Assembly (NCBI RefSeq): GCF_023715685.1 | Contig: NZ_JAMBOQ010000001.1 | Location: 620,001-684,000, forward strand | DNA: 64,000 nt | Source of the DNA: Priestia aryabhattai | GTDB lineage: Bacteria > Bacillota > Bacilli > Bacillales > Bacillaceae_H | Direction: 5' to 3' | Shown here: positions 37,117-47,109 of the stretch, piece by piece | Numbering within the stretch: position 1 is the first letter of the stretch | How the letters are laid out: each line of letters begins with the position of its first letter | Notes under the pieces: model-generated | Told to the model about the DNA's origin: nothing | Database searches by the model: none | What the model saw: the letters and a program-made list of their open reading frames with translations, nothing else | Made by a program: the position numbers and the translations under genes

Positions 37117-37541
37117 TCTTTGGCACCTCCTTTTTCTTTCTGCACATGTCATCTTAATAAATTAAGAAGAACAACAATATTAATTTTTTATTATATGAAA
37201 ATATTCAACAAATACATCTGTTTCCCTTTTGTAAAATCAATTTTTTTCAAGTTTTTCACAGACTTTATCTCTTTGAAAGAACAAAACGTTCTGGTTTTGA
37301 CTTTTTTTTAGATTTAAGCCTAAAATTCACTGAAAAAAGCTATTTAACTACAAGTCTACACTAAGATGTACACTGAGAAAAGCGAAACTTACCTAGAACA
37401 AATATTACATTTCCATTTCACAGCACCGGAGAAGAAAATCATATGTATGCAGAATACTTGCATGTGATTATACAATGTACAAGGGCTAGTTTGCCAGTCT
37501 CAGCTCATCTATTTTCTTTAATTAACACTTATAAAAAATAA
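37117..37541. other. 425-bp gap between ftsA and divIB
   Basis: No coding region is supported. It holds the ftsA ribosome site, a sigma-H-like promoter, a small hairpin (AGAAC with GTTCT near 37280) and an imperfect repeat around 37440–37470. The ylxW, ylxX and sbp genes found here in B. subtilis are absent. Confidence 0.8.
37201..37229 (-). promoter_or_regulatory. Sigma-H-type promoter for ftsA-ftsZ
   Basis: AAAGGGAAA (37221–37229), 11 bp, then GTTGAATAT (37201–37209) on the minus strand. This matches the sigma-H consensus RNAGGAWWW-N11/12-RNNGAATWW at all but one position. B. subtilis ftsA also has a sigma-H promoter, used at sporulation onset. Confidence 0.75.
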
Positions 37542-38300
37542 TTACTGCTTGCTCTTTTTATAAGGTTTAAATGCATATCCTTCTTCTAAATCAATAATAC
37601 CTTTTTGATCATCACTCAATTTACTTGCAATAGCTGGGTAATGAACAATTTTATCAGAGAAGTTGCTAATTTTCCCGCTTACTTCACGCGTATCATTCAT
37701 AAATACCTCGATGTGAAGAGGTTCTGATTTTGTCGGCGCATAGTAAATCTCAGAAATAGCCCCTTTTATACTCTTCGGCGTTTTAGCTAATTCTTGAACC
37801 ATGCTTTGTATAGCGTCTCCGTCTTTCCAGTCAATTAGCAACGGAGCGTCAGATGACACTTTCTTAGCGCTTACTTCTTTTAAAACTTTTCCATTTTCAT
37901 TCACAGGGAAATATTTATTCCCCGAGGTTACATATGCAATTCTTGCGTACTCTTTTACGTCGATTACGACCTTATTAGGAAATGTTTTGTGAACGACAGC
38001 TTCCTTTACCTCAGGGTTTTTTTCGACTTTTTCTTGAATTTGATCAGCATCAGCTTTCCAGTAGCTGGTTTTTTTGGACAGACCACTTGCTTTGACAATA
38101 TCCTTATTACTTACATGTTTATTCCCTTGTACTTCAATGTTAGAAACATTGCTCAGAGAAGATTGAGAATATACAATAAATAAAATAAGGATGAAAAAGA
38201 GTGATAAATACAAAATAAGCCGTCTATTTGCTTTTTGCTTTCGCTGTTCTTGCAGCTTCGGTACACGATCTTCTAAAACAATTAACTTACCTTTTTCCAT
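37542..38300 (-). CDS. divIB: Cell-division protein DivIB/FtsQ
   Basis: Single-pass membrane protein of the DivIB-DivIC-FtsL complex. The 252-aa product has a basic cytoplasmic N-terminus (PKLQEQRKQKANRRL), a membrane helix at about 28–48, a POTRA domain (SNVSNIEVQGNKHVSNKDIV) and the FtsQ beta domain. ATG 38300 has AAGGG eight bases upstream; GTG 38309 lies in that site. No strong terminator follows. Confidence 0.94.
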   Translation of the reverse strand: MEKGKLIVLEDRVPKLQEQRKQKANRRLILYLSLFFILILFIVYSQSSLSNVSNIEVQGNKHVSNKDIVKASGLSKKTSYWKADADQIQEKVEKNPEVKEAVVHKTFPNKVVIDVKEYARIAYVTSGNKYFPVNENGKVLKEVSAKKVSSDAPLLIDWKDGDAIQSMVQELAKTPKSIKGAISEIYYAPTKSEPLHIEVFMNDTREVSGKISNFSDKIVHYPAIASKLSDDQKGIIDLEEGYAFKPYKKSKQ

Positions 38301-38453
38301 TTTTTTCACCCTTATCCATTTGAGAAAATAAACGAGGAATTACCATCTATTTATTTCCAATCTTTGCTTCATGAGAATATCCCCATTATAGCATAGAATA
38401 AACACATAAAAGCTACCTTTTCACGCATAACCATACAGCGACGGGCTGAGTAA

Positions 38454-39359
38454 TTAGCGACCGATAATCTCAACTTCTGTATGAATATCAATATCGAATT
38501 TCTCTTTAATTGTCTTCTTAACGTGAGCAATTAAATTCAGCACGTCTGAAGCCGTTGCATCTCCTGTATTGACAATGAAGTTCGCATGCTGCTCACTAAT
38601 TTGCGCACCGCCCACGGAAAAACCTTTTAAGTTGGACTTTTCAATTAAGTCTCCTGCATAATTTGGAAGCGGATTTCTAAAAATACTTCCTGCACAAGGG
38701 AAATTCCAAGGCTGTGTTTCGCGGCGATAGTCTTTATTTTTCTGCATGACCGCCACAATATCATCTTTCGTTCCCTTTTTCAAACGCAGCACGGCTTCCA
38801 CACATACTCCAGGACGATCTTTTTGTAGAATTGAATGACGATACGAAAATTGAAGCTCTTCATTTGTCAGCCACTCAAGAGTGCCATCTTCAAATAAAAT
38901 CAGCGCTTTTTCAACTACGTGAGACATATCAGAACCATGGGCGCCTGCATTCATATAGACAGCGCCTCCCACAGATCCAGGAATTCCACTTGAAAACTCC
39001 AATCCAGACAGACCTTGTTTTGTAATAACTGTTGCAAGCTTGATGCTAGGGTATCCCCCACCTACAGTAACCGTCTCTCCATCTACTGTTAAATCATCTA
39101 ATCCGGCTCCGAGCTTAATAACCACACCTTCGATTCCCTTATCAGAAACAAGAAGATTAGAACCTCGACCAATCGCTCTCCATTTTACGCCGTGTTTTTT
39201 AATAATATCCATTGTAACTTTTAAGTGATCAACAGAATCAGGTTCTACAAGCACATCTGCTGGACCACCAATTTTCATTGTTGTATGTTTTGCTAGCGGT
39301 TCATTTTCACGAACCTTTCCAATATTCGCTTCGACTAACTCTTTTACTAACGCTTCCAT
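38454..39359 (-). CDS. murB: UDP-N-acetylenolpyruvoylglucosamine reductase
   Basis: FAD enzyme reducing UDP-GlcNAc-enolpyruvate to UDP-MurNAc. The 301-aa protein has the FAD-binding segments [23 protein letters not shown] and [16 protein letters not shown], and the [10 protein letters not shown] active-site region of the type II enzyme. It is separated from spoVE by 541 bp in which murG would be expected. Confidence 0.97.
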   Translation of the reverse strand: MEALVKELVEANIGKVRENEPLAKHTTMKIGGPADVLVEPDSVDHLKVTMDIIKKHGVKWRAIGRGSNLLVSDKGIEGVVIKLGAGLDDLTVDGETVTVGGGYPSIKLATVITKQGLSGLEFSSGIPGSVGGAVYMNAGAHGSDMSHVVEKALILFEDGTLEWLTNEELQFSYRHSILQKDRPGVCVEAVLRLKKGTKDDIVAVMQKNKDYRRETQPWNFPCAGSIFRNPLPNYAGDLIEKSNLKGFSVGGAQISEQHANFIVNTGDATASDVLNLIAHVKKTIKEKFDIDIHTEVEIIGR

Positions 39360-39900
39360 AAGAACCTCCTAAAACCCTCTTTGCTGTTATAAAACTTTCA
39401 TGTCAATGCGCTCTTACTTCTAATGCATAAGAATAATAAGAACAGATTCATAACTAAGCAGCAGCACCTTGTAAGATACCTTTTTTCTACGAAGGCACTC
39501 TATTCTGTTGTCAATTTCATCATTTTTATTTATCGTATGACATTCACCCATAGAATGTACGTTCATCTGCTATATAAAGTAATTTTTGATTGTTTTTTTA
39601 TCGTTTTTCATTTAGAAGTTAAACACATGCTGACAGTCATAAAAAAACGCTACGCTCATAAGTGCACATACGTTCACCTAATCACTAAGATAAAATATTT
39701 AACCTTACACATCATACCATAGTTGGACTCAAATTTGGTTATCACAACATTACATTTTAAAAACATTTCATACAAAAATATCATCTACCTGTAAAAAATC
39801 GAAAATAAACCGCCAACAAAATCCGGCGTGCACTTGGATTTAAGATGACGGTTTACTTCAGTAGACCATTGCCTACTTGACATTATACAATTTTTTTCAA
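39360..39900. other. 541-bp non-coding gap between murB and spoVE; murG absent
   Basis: AT-rich DNA with no supported gene on either strand. The only open frame of note (39423–39722, +) has no ribosome site and no family resemblance. A large hairpin after spoVE lies at 39807–39854. MurG needs about 1.1 kb, so it cannot fit here even in degraded full length. Confidence 0.85.
39807..39854 (-). terminator. Hairpin after spoVE
   Basis: AAACCG pairs with CGGTTT and an inner AATCC pairs with GGATT, with a T-rich tail (TTTATTTTC) on the minus strand. It is a plausible though interrupted terminator. Confidence 0.6.
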
Positions 39901-41001
39901 TTAATAGCGAGAATATCTACTAACATTTAACAAAACTCCAACTGCTGCCAGCATGAGCGTCAGCGATGATCCCCCGTAACTTAAAAATGGAAGCGTAATT
40001 CCCGTAACAGGCATAAGACCTGTTACCACGCCTATATTAATCATGACTTGAATCGCAACCATTGAAATAATTCCTAAGGCTAAAAATGTTCCGTAAAGAT
40101 CAGGTGCTCCGAGCGCTACTTTAATTCCTCTCCAAAGCAATAAGCTAAACAAAAGTAGAACGAGTGTTCCACCGATGAACCCGAGCTCTTCTGCTAGAAT
40201 GGCAAAAATAAAATCAGTTTGCGGCTCCGGCAGATAAAAGAACTTTTGTCTACTTTGCCCTAACCCTAATCCAAGCAATCCCCCCGGCCCAATTGCATAA
40301 AGAGATTGAATGATTTGAAACCCGCTTCCAAGCGGATCTTCCCAAGGATTTAAAAATGAGGTGATGCGTTTAATCCTATAAGGAGCCGATAAAACAAGCC
40401 CTACAAAACCGGCAACACCAAGCAACCCCAGGCCTGCAAAGTGACTTACTTTTGCTCCTGAAACAAAAATCATTACTAAACAAGTTCCAACAAGCACCGT
40501 TCCCGTTCCTAAATCCGGCTGCATCATAATAATGCCAAACGGTAAGAAAACCAGTAATAACGCCGGTAACATTCCTTTTCTAAAGGATGTAATTTTCTTC
40601 TGGTTTTCTGATAAATATTTCGCTAAAAATATAATCATAGCAAACTTCATAAATTCTGAAGGCTGAATCGAAAACGCTCCAACTCCTATCCAACTTTGCG
40701 ACCCATTCCGTACTAGCCCTACTCCCGGAATCAATACAAGTACCAGCATAACAAAGCAAATGATTACAATTGGCTTCGCCCATGTACGCCACATCCAATA
40801 ATCAATATTCATGATGACAAACATAGCGCATACTCCAAGCCCTGCAAATAAGAGCTGGCGTTTAGCAAAGAAAAAAGAATCATCAAACTTGTATGTAGCC
40901 CATACCGCACTTGCGCTGTATACCATGATAAGGCCGATGGTTAGCAAGGAAAGCGTAACGATTATGAGAAAAAAATCTGGGGTAGACCTTTTTGTCGACA
41001 C
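39901..41001 (-). CDS. spoVE: Stage V sporulation protein E (SEDS glycosyltransferase)
   Basis: SEDS-family lipid II polymerase for spore cortex, partner of SpoVD. The 366-aa protein has about ten membrane helices and the SEDS landmarks LIMVYSASAVWA, NGSQSWIGVGAFSIQPSEF, and the ITLPFLSYGGSS end. The start is best at GTG 41001, nine bases after AGAGG; GTG 41007 is too close to that site. It lies immediately after murD. Close similarity to B. subtilis SpoVE favours that over FtsW. Confidence 0.94.
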   Translation of the reverse strand: MSTKRSTPDFFLIIVTLSLLTIGLIMVYSASAVWATYKFDDSFFFAKRQLLFAGLGVCAMFVIMNIDYWMWRTWAKPIVIICFVMLVLVLIPGVGLVRNGSQSWIGVGAFSIQPSEFMKFAMIIFLAKYLSENQKKITSFRKGMLPALLLVFLPFGIIMMQPDLGTGTVLVGTCLVMIFVSGAKVSHFAGLGLLGVAGFVGLVLSAPYRIKRITSFLNPWEDPLGSGFQIIQSLYAIGPGGLLGLGLGQSRQKFFYLPEPQTDFIFAILAEELGFIGGTLVLLLFSLLLWRGIKVALGAPDLYGTFLALGIISMVAIQVMINIGVVTGLMPVTGITLPFLSYGGSSLTLMLAAVGVLLNVSRYSRY

Positions 41002-41062
41002 TGTCACACACCTCTAAAAATAGATTAGGGCTAGTGTATTTTCTAGGTGTTTAGACAAGCCC

Positions 41063-42412
41063 TTATTTCAGTTTATGCACAGATTCAATAAAGATGTCAC
41101 CACGTTCTTCAAAAGTTTTAAATTGATCCCAGCTTGCACAAGCAGGAGATAATAAAATAACATCTTCTTCATCTGAACAAGCATATGCTTCTGAAACTGC
41201 TTGTTTAACATTATCGACACGTTTTACAATTTGTATTCCCACTTCTTTTGCTACGCGTTCAATTTTAGGAGCCGTTTCACCAAACGTAATAACAGCTTTC
41301 ACATTTTTAAACTCTTCTTTTAAATCATCAAATTCATTGCCGCGATCGAGTCCACCTGCAAGTAGAATCGTCGGCTGCGAAAAAGCGGAAAGAGCTACTT
41401 TTGTAGCAAGCATATTCGTAGCTTTAGAGTCATTATAAAACTTACGTTTGTTGATCGTCGTCACGTATTGAACGCGGTGTTTAACACCAGCAAACGTTGT
41501 GAGCACGCGGTAGATAGCTTCATTTGAACAGCCGTACAGCTTCACAACGGATACAGCTGCTAAAATGTTTTCTTGATTGTGTTTGCCTGGTAGCACCACA
41601 TCTTTTAACGACATCACTTCTTCATCTTTAAAGAAAATTGTTTCGTTTTTAATATACGCTCCTTCTGTCGTTTGAGCTGTAACAGAAAAAGGTACTTTTG
41701 TCGCTTTAACATCTGCACTAGCTTTCATCACTAGCTCATCATCCGCATTAATAACGGCAAAGTCTTCACTTGTTTGATTGTTAAAGAGATTTGCTTTCGC
41801 TTTGATATATTCCTCTTTTGTGCCATGATAGTCTAAATGAGCATCAAACAAATTCAATAATAAAGAGATTTTCGGACGGAATTTTTCAATTCCCATCAGC
41901 TGAAAAGAAGAAAGCTCCGTTACAATTACATTGTCCTTTGTTGCTTTTTGCGCTACTTCACAAGCTACTGTTCCAATATTTCCAGCAATCAACGGCTGCT
42001 TTTGATCTTCTTCTAACATTTTATAAATTAGCGTTGTTGTTGTTGTCTTCCCATTGCTTCCCGTAATTCCGATAAAAGGAGCTTCGCTAATTTCATAAGC
42101 TAATTCTACTTCTGTTAAAATCGGAATATTTCGCTTTAATGCTTCTTGCAACAGAACATTTGAATACGGAATCCCAGGGTTTTTTACAATAACATCCGCT
42201 CTGTTTAAAAGCTCAAGCGGATGATGTCCACAGACAACTTCAATGCCCGTTTTTTCTAATTCCTGTGCTGCTACGTTCTCTTCGTACGGTTTTTGATCAT
42301 TAACGACTACTTTAGCACCAAGCTGTTTAACTAGCTGAGCAGCTGCTAAACCGCTCTTGGCTAATCCTAGAATAAGTACTTGTTTACCTTGATACGTATT
42401 GACTGATTTCAT
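41063..42412 (-). CDS. murD: UDP-N-acetylmuramoylalanine–D-glutamate ligase
   Basis: Adds D-glutamate to UDP-MurNAc-L-Ala. The 449-aa Mur ligase has a Rossmann-like N-terminus ([15 protein letters not shown]), the ATP loop [14 protein letters not shown], the central [16 protein letters not shown] and the C-terminal YNDSKATN and AGGLDRGN segments. It starts directly after the mraY stop with no gap. Confidence 0.97.
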   Translation of the reverse strand: MKSVNTYQGKQVLILGLAKSGLAAAQLVKQLGAKVVVNDQKPYEENVAAQELEKTGIEVVCGHHPLELLNRADVIVKNPGIPYSNVLLQEALKRNIPILTEVELAYEISEAPFIGITGSNGKTTTTTLIYKMLEEDQKQPLIAGNIGTVACEVAQKATKDNVIVTELSSFQLMGIEKFRPKISLLLNLFDAHLDYHGTKEEYIKAKANLFNNQTSEDFAVINADDELVMKASADVKATKVPFSVTAQTTEGAYIKNETIFFKDEEVMSLKDVVLPGKHNQENILAAVSVVKLYGCSNEAIYRVLTTFAGVKHRVQYVTTINKRKFYNDSKATNMLATKVALSAFSQPTILLAGGLDRGNEFDDLKEEFKNVKAVITFGETAPKIERVAKEVGIQIVKRVDNVKQAVSEAYACSDEEDVILLSPACASWDQFKTFEERGDIFIESVHKLK

Positions 42413-43387
42413 TTAAATCCACACCTCGATATAAATTCCAAGCATTGCAAATAATAGTCCTACAGCCCAAAAAGTCATAACTACGCGCCATTCTGACCAG
42501 CCGCTTAGCTCGTAATGATGATGAAGCGGGCTCATTTTAAACACACGTTTTCCTGTTGTTTTGAAAGATGCGACTTGAATAATAACCGATAGTGTTTCAA
42601 TGACAAATACACCACCGATAATGACAAGCAAGAATTCCATTTTCATTAAGACAGCCACCGTAGCGATAGCTCCTCCTAGCGCTAAAGAACCCGTATCCCC
42701 CATAAATACTTTTGCAGGATGGGCATTAAAAACTAAAAATCCTAACACAGCTCCTACTACAGCAACTGAGAAAATAGATAGTTCAAACTGCTCAGCATTC
42801 CAAGCAAGAACTGCAAATGCACCAAAAGCAATCGCACTTGTACCAGAGACAAGTCCGTCTAATCCATCCGTTAAGTTGACCGCGTTTGAAAAACCAACAA
42901 GCCAGATGATGAGGAAAACAACATAAAACCAACCTAAATCGATTGGGTCTTTAATTCCTGGAATCGTCACTTCAGTTGAAAACTCAAACTGTCTTGCAAT
43001 AAAGTAAAAAATAATTGAAATGACAACCTGCCCTAAAAACTTTTGTTTAGATGTTAATCCAAGGTTACGCTTTAACACTACTTTTATAAAATCATCTAAA
43101 AATCCTAATAAACCAAATCCGATTGTGACAAATAATAATAGAAACGTCTTATATGTAAGTTCTGCATATTGATTGACCATAATAAGAGTTGCCACAATAA
43201 TAGATAATAAAATCATGATACCGCCCATTGTAGGTGTACCTGATTTTTTCTGGTGAGATTTCGGGCCTTCATCACGAATACTTTGACCAAACTTTAATCT
43301 TCTTAAGAAGGGAATAAAAATCGGCGACAATACAACCGTAATCAAAAAGGCTACGCCGATTGTCAATAAAATTGATTGTTCTAGCAC
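42413..43387 (-). CDS. mraY: Phospho-N-acetylmuramoyl-pentapeptide transferase
   Basis: Membrane enzyme making lipid I from UDP-MurNAc-pentapeptide and undecaprenyl phosphate. The 324-aa protein has ten membrane helices and the conserved [14 protein letters not shown], aspartate pair in [24 protein letters not shown] and the [11 protein letters not shown] cytoplasmic loop. The start is GTG 43387 with AAGGAGG upstream. Confidence 0.97.
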   Translation of the reverse strand: MLEQSILLTIGVAFLITVVLSPIFIPFLRRLKFGQSIRDEGPKSHQKKSGTPTMGGIMILLSIIVATLIMVNQYAELTYKTFLLLFVTIGFGLLGFLDDFIKVVLKRNLGLTSKQKFLGQVVISIIFYFIARQFEFSTEVTIPGIKDPIDLGWFYVVFLIIWLVGFSNAVNLTDGLDGLVSGTSAIAFGAFAVLAWNAEQFELSIFSVAVVGAVLGFLVFNAHPAKVFMGDTGSLALGGAIATVAVLMKMEFLLVIIGGVFVIETLSVIIQVASFKTTGKRVFKMSPLHHHYELSGWSEWRVVMTFWAVGLLFAMLGIYIEVWI

Positions 43388-43448
43388 GATGTTCCCTCCT
43401 TAACTTCCAACTCATACCGACTCATTTTTTTCTCTACCCATTTCATTA

Positions 43449-44912
43449 CTACTTTCGCTCCTCAATCATTTTGCGTGCTACTTCTCGATCGTCAAAATCG
43501 AATACTTTTTTACCAATAATTTGATAGGTCTCGTGCCCTTTTCCAGCAATGACAATAACATCATCTGCATGCGCTGCTTCAACTGCATAGCGAATAGCTT
43601 CTGCACGATCAGCAATTGTCACATAGTTATCTGTCTCCAAGCCTTCTTCCATATCTTTCAAAATAGCTAATGGATCTTCACTTCGTGGATTATCAGATGT
43701 CAAAATAGCTTGTGAACTGTATTCAGCTGCAATCCGAGCCATGATTGGTCGTTTTGTACGATCTCGATCTCCGCCACAACCAACAATAACATATATATTG
43801 CGTTTTGCGAATTCTTTTACAGTTTTTAACACATTCTCTAAACTGTCCGGCGTGTGGGCATAATCAACGATAACCGTAAAATCTTGCTCCGCATCAACCA
43901 CTTCAAAACGGCCAGATACGCCTTCTAGCACTTTTATTTCCTCGACAATAACTGACAGAGGGATACCTGATACTAAACATGCAGCCGTAGCGGCTAATAC
44001 GTTGTAGACGCTGAATTTCCCAATAAGCTTCATTTCTACACGAACCGTTTCTGTCGGTGTTGTCAAGTCGAACGTTGTGCCACTGTTTGTAATTTGAATA
44101 TTTGTTGCACGAATATCACTTTCACGGTCAATACCATAGGTAATCACTGTAGCAGCCGTGTTTTTAATATATTCTTCAGTTGCCGCATCATCGGCATTAA
44201 GAACAGCAAATTTAGGACGATTATGGTTATAAGCATTTCCTAGTTGTGCAAATAGCAACCCTTTCGCACGACGATAATCTTCCATTGTATGATGATAGTC
44301 CAGGTGATCTTGCGTTAAGTTACTAAATACCGCCACGTCAAAATCGCACCCGTGTACGCGTCCTAAGTCAAGCGCGTGAGATGATACTTCCATCATCGCT
44401 ACTTCTACATTCTCCTCGGCCATTTGATGAAATGTTTTTTGAAGCGTCAGCGATTCAGGAGTTGTGTTTTTCACATCGTACGACGTATTACCAATACGAA
44501 TTTCAATCGTTCCAATTAGACCCGTCTTTTTATGTTGTGATTTAAAGATATGCTCAATTAAATGTGTAATCGTTGTTTTTCCATTTGTTCCTGTTACACC
44601 AATTAAATGCATTTTTTGTGTGGGCTGATTGTAAAAAGCATCTGCTAGTACTGCCATTGCTCGCTTTGTACTTTTCACACGTACAACAGGCACTTCTACA
44701 TCCACAGGCTTTTCTGCTAAAATTGCTACTGCCCCTTTTTCCACAGCCATCTGTGCAAAGCTATGGCCATCAACCGTATAGCCGTCTATACAAATAAACA
44801 ATGCTCCGGGCTTAACTTCTCTTGAATCCATTTCAATTGATGTAATATCAATATTCTGTTCAGGAAGCTGAACAAAATCATGTAAATGTGTTAGTAGTTC
44901 TCGTAAATCCAT
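43449..44912 (-). CDS. murE: UDP-MurNAc-tripeptide synthetase (meso-DAP adding)
   Basis: Adds meso-diaminopimelate to UDP-MurNAc-dipeptide. The 487-aa protein has the ATP loop [16 protein letters not shown], the lysine in [14 protein letters not shown] region and the DNPRSEDP motif that selects meso-DAP. I choose ATG 44912 ([10 protein letters not shown]), as in orthologues; the ATG at 44921 is too close to the GAGAGG site. Confidence 0.95.
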   Translation of the reverse strand: MDLRELLTHLHDFVQLPEQNIDITSIEMDSREVKPGALFICIDGYTVDGHSFAQMAVEKGAVAILAEKPVDVEVPVVRVKSTKRAMAVLADAFYNQPTQKMHLIGVTGTNGKTTITHLIEHIFKSQHKKTGLIGTIEIRIGNTSYDVKNTTPESLTLQKTFHQMAEENVEVAMMEVSSHALDLGRVHGCDFDVAVFSNLTQDHLDYHHTMEDYRRAKGLLFAQLGNAYNHNRPKFAVLNADDAATEEYIKNTAATVITYGIDRESDIRATNIQITNSGTTFDLTTPTETVRVEMKLIGKFSVYNVLAATAACLVSGIPLSVIVEEIKVLEGVSGRFEVVDAEQDFTVIVDYAHTPDSLENVLKTVKEFAKRNIYVIVGCGGDRDRTKRPIMARIAAEYSSQAILTSDNPRSEDPLAILKDMEEGLETDNYVTIADRAEAIRYAVEAAHADDVIVIAGKGHETYQIIGKKVFDFDDREVARKMIEERK

Positions 44913-45018
44913 TCCTACCATGTCCTCTCTATTTGTAAAGTGAAACGTTTGTTATAAGACGCTATGGCAACTATCCCTCTTTTTCTAGCACCTAACCTAT
45001 TACATTTTACAGAAAAAG

Positions 45019-45046
45019 AAGCCCGGAGGGAACACCCCCAAGGCTT
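45019..45046 (-). terminator. Hairpin between spoVD and murE
   Basis: AAGCC with GGCTT enclosing a G/C-rich inner stem (GGGGG with CCCTC) on the minus strand, followed by CTTTTTCTG. It could terminate or attenuate transcription from the spoVD side before murE. Confidence 0.65.
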
Positions 45047-45123
45047 ATTTGTTGATTTCATGTTCACGAGCAGAGAAACCTGCTGATTATCATGCAAGGA
45101 AGAATAATGGTTTATATAGATTT

Positions 45124-47040
45124 TTATTTTCCCATATAAATTCTAACCGTTTCGCCTTCTTTAACTTTCGTTCCGGCTGCAGGAGACTGCTTGACCACCT
45201 TATCTCCTTCGCCACTCACATCTAATTTTAAATTAAGTAGCTGTTCTTGTAACTCTTTTTTTGACATTCCTACGACATTTGGTACTTTTATCATTGGTGT
45301 GTCCAGCCACGTTAACTCTTTTTCAATTTGTCCTTTACGCGGCTTAACATCCATCACGCGCAAACTGTCTTCAATCATTTTACCTACAATCGGAGCTGCT
45401 ACAACTCCACCAAACTGAATGGTGCCCTTTGGATTATCAACCGCAACATACACGACAATTTCAGGGTTATCTGCTGGTGCAACACCAATAAAAGAAACGA
45501 TGTGATTATTTTTTAAATACTTTCCATTTTGAGCTTTCTGGGCTGTACCCGTCTTTCCACCAACGCGGTATCCTTCCACAAAAGCTCCTTTTCCGCTTCC
45601 TTGTGCTACTACACTTTCAAGCGCAAAACGCACTTGCTTAGACGTTTCCTCGGAAATAACTTTTCGCTTAGCCACCGGCTTATGACTGCTTACAACTTTT
45701 CCAGTAGTTGGATCCACCCACTCTTTTGCGATATAAGGTTCATAAAGCGTTCCCCCGTTTACGGCTGCGGAAACAGCAGCTACTTGTTGAATAGGCGTAA
45801 CAGCAACCCCTTGCCCAAAAGCTGTTGTAGCTTGTTCAACCGGTCCTACTCGATCAAGCGGGAACAAAATCCCTTTTGCTTCCCCTTGTAAATCAATACC
45901 TGTTTTTTGACCAAAACCAAATTCTTTAATGTATTTGAACAATTTATCTTTTCCCAAACGTTCCCCAAGCTCCACAAAACCAGGGTTACATGAGTTCTGT
46001 ACAACTTCTAAAAAAGACTGCTGTCCATGTCCGCCTTTTTTCCAGCAGCGAAGTCTCGCTCCCCCAACTTCCGCGGCTCCATCATCGTAAAATTGGTCTT
46101 TTAGTAAATCCACTTTCTTTTCTTCAAGAGCAGCTGCCAGTGTAATAATTTTAAACGTTGATCCGGGCTCATATATGCTCCAGATTGGAAGGTTGCGATT
46201 ATACACTTCTGGCTTCACATTTTTAAAATCCGTCGGATCAAAGCCTGGACGACTTGACATACCTAAAATTTCACCGTTTTTAGGATTCATGGCAATGGCA
46301 ATCATACCATCTGGGTTATAAGCTGTCTGAGCATTATCCAACTCACGCTCCATGATCGTTTGCACACGTGAATCAATGGTCAACCTCAAATCCAACCCGT
46401 CCACAGGTGCTGTGTAGTCATCAGCTATATTGGGCATCTTTTTACCTTTAGCATCAGAATATAATTTAACTGAACCTTTTTGTCCTTTTAGCTCTTTATC
46501 ATAATATAATTCAAGGCCTGTTAAACCTTGATTATCTACTCCCGCAAAGCCTAATACATGCGACAAATAACTTCCAAACGGATAGTACCGCTTAGAATCC
46601 TCAGCTATGTATACGCCTTTTAAATTTAAATTTCGCACTTCATTTGCTTTCGCATGTGAAATCTTTCTTCCTTCAGGGCGTAAATATACGCTAGAAGAAG
46701 CTTTTGTTATTTGTTCATATACTTTTTCTTTTGATGCTCCCAGTACTTTTGCTAACTTTTCAGCCGTAACAGCTGGATTTTCAACTTGTCTTGGCATAAC
46801 TAAAACGGTCGGTGCACTTTTATTTGTAGCAAGTGCCACATCATTGCGATCTAGTATCTTTCCTCTTTCTGGTTCAAAAGGAATATTCCGACTCCATAAG
46901 TCTTTGGCTTTTTCAGTTAGCGTATCCCCAGTCAGCAACTGTACATATCCAAGCCTTGTATCAATAATCAAAAACACAATAAAACCGACAAACAAAACAA
47001 TGGCTAGCCTTTTACGAACTGTGACTCCTGATACCCGCAT
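45124..47040 (-). CDS. spoVD: Stage V sporulation protein D (class B PBP)
   Basis: Transpeptidase for spore cortex peptidoglycan, partner of SpoVE. The 638-aa protein has an N-terminal membrane anchor (residues 10–30), a PBP dimerisation domain and a transpeptidase domain with SxxK in EPGSTFKIITLA and KTG in VGGKTGTAQKAQ. A single C-terminal PASTA domain follows (PNVVGMSKKELQEQLLNL). A GAGGAGG site precedes the ATG. One PASTA domain distinguishes it from the adjacent PbpB, which has two. Confidence 0.95.
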   Translation of the reverse strand: MRVSGVTVRKRLAIVLFVGFIVFLIIDTRLGYVQLLTGDTLTEKAKDLWSRNIPFEPERGKILDRNDVALATNKSAPTVLVMPRQVENPAVTAEKLAKVLGASKEKVYEQITKASSSVYLRPEGRKISHAKANEVRNLNLKGVYIAEDSKRYYPFGSYLSHVLGFAGVDNQGLTGLELYYDKELKGQKGSVKLYSDAKGKKMPNIADDYTAPVDGLDLRLTIDSRVQTIMERELDNAQTAYNPDGMIAIAMNPKNGEILGMSSRPGFDPTDFKNVKPEVYNRNLPIWSIYEPGSTFKIITLAAALEEKKVDLLKDQFYDDGAAEVGGARLRCWKKGGHGQQSFLEVVQNSCNPGFVELGERLGKDKLFKYIKEFGFGQKTGIDLQGEAKGILFPLDRVGPVEQATTAFGQGVAVTPIQQVAAVSAAVNGGTLYEPYIAKEWVDPTTGKVVSSHKPVAKRKVISEETSKQVRFALESVVAQGSGKGAFVEGYRVGGKTGTAQKAQNGKYLKNNHIVSFIGVAPADNPEIVVYVAVDNPKGTIQFGGVVAAPIVGKMIEDSLRVMDVKPRKGQIEKELTWLDTPMIKVPNVVGMSKKELQEQLLNLKLDVSGEGDKVVKQSPAAGTKVKEGETVRIYMGK

Positions 47041-47109
47041 ATATTAGAACCTCCTCTGAATCGGCTCGTTCCAATATATGCTTGTACAGGATTCACTAGA
47101 ACTTATTTT

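Noticed and set aside
39423..39722. 99-codon + strand open frame in the spoVE–murB gap
   Set aside because: No ribosome site, no recognisable family, biased composition of AT-rich non-coding DNA, and opposite to all neighbours.
46607..47047. 146-codon + strand open frame antisense to spoVD
   Set aside because: Shadow of the spoVD frame with no initiation signal.
47041..47109. Possible sigma-E promoter before spoVD
   Set aside because: A CATATATT -10-like sequence is present, but the -35 element at the required spacing is poor, so I do not annotate it.
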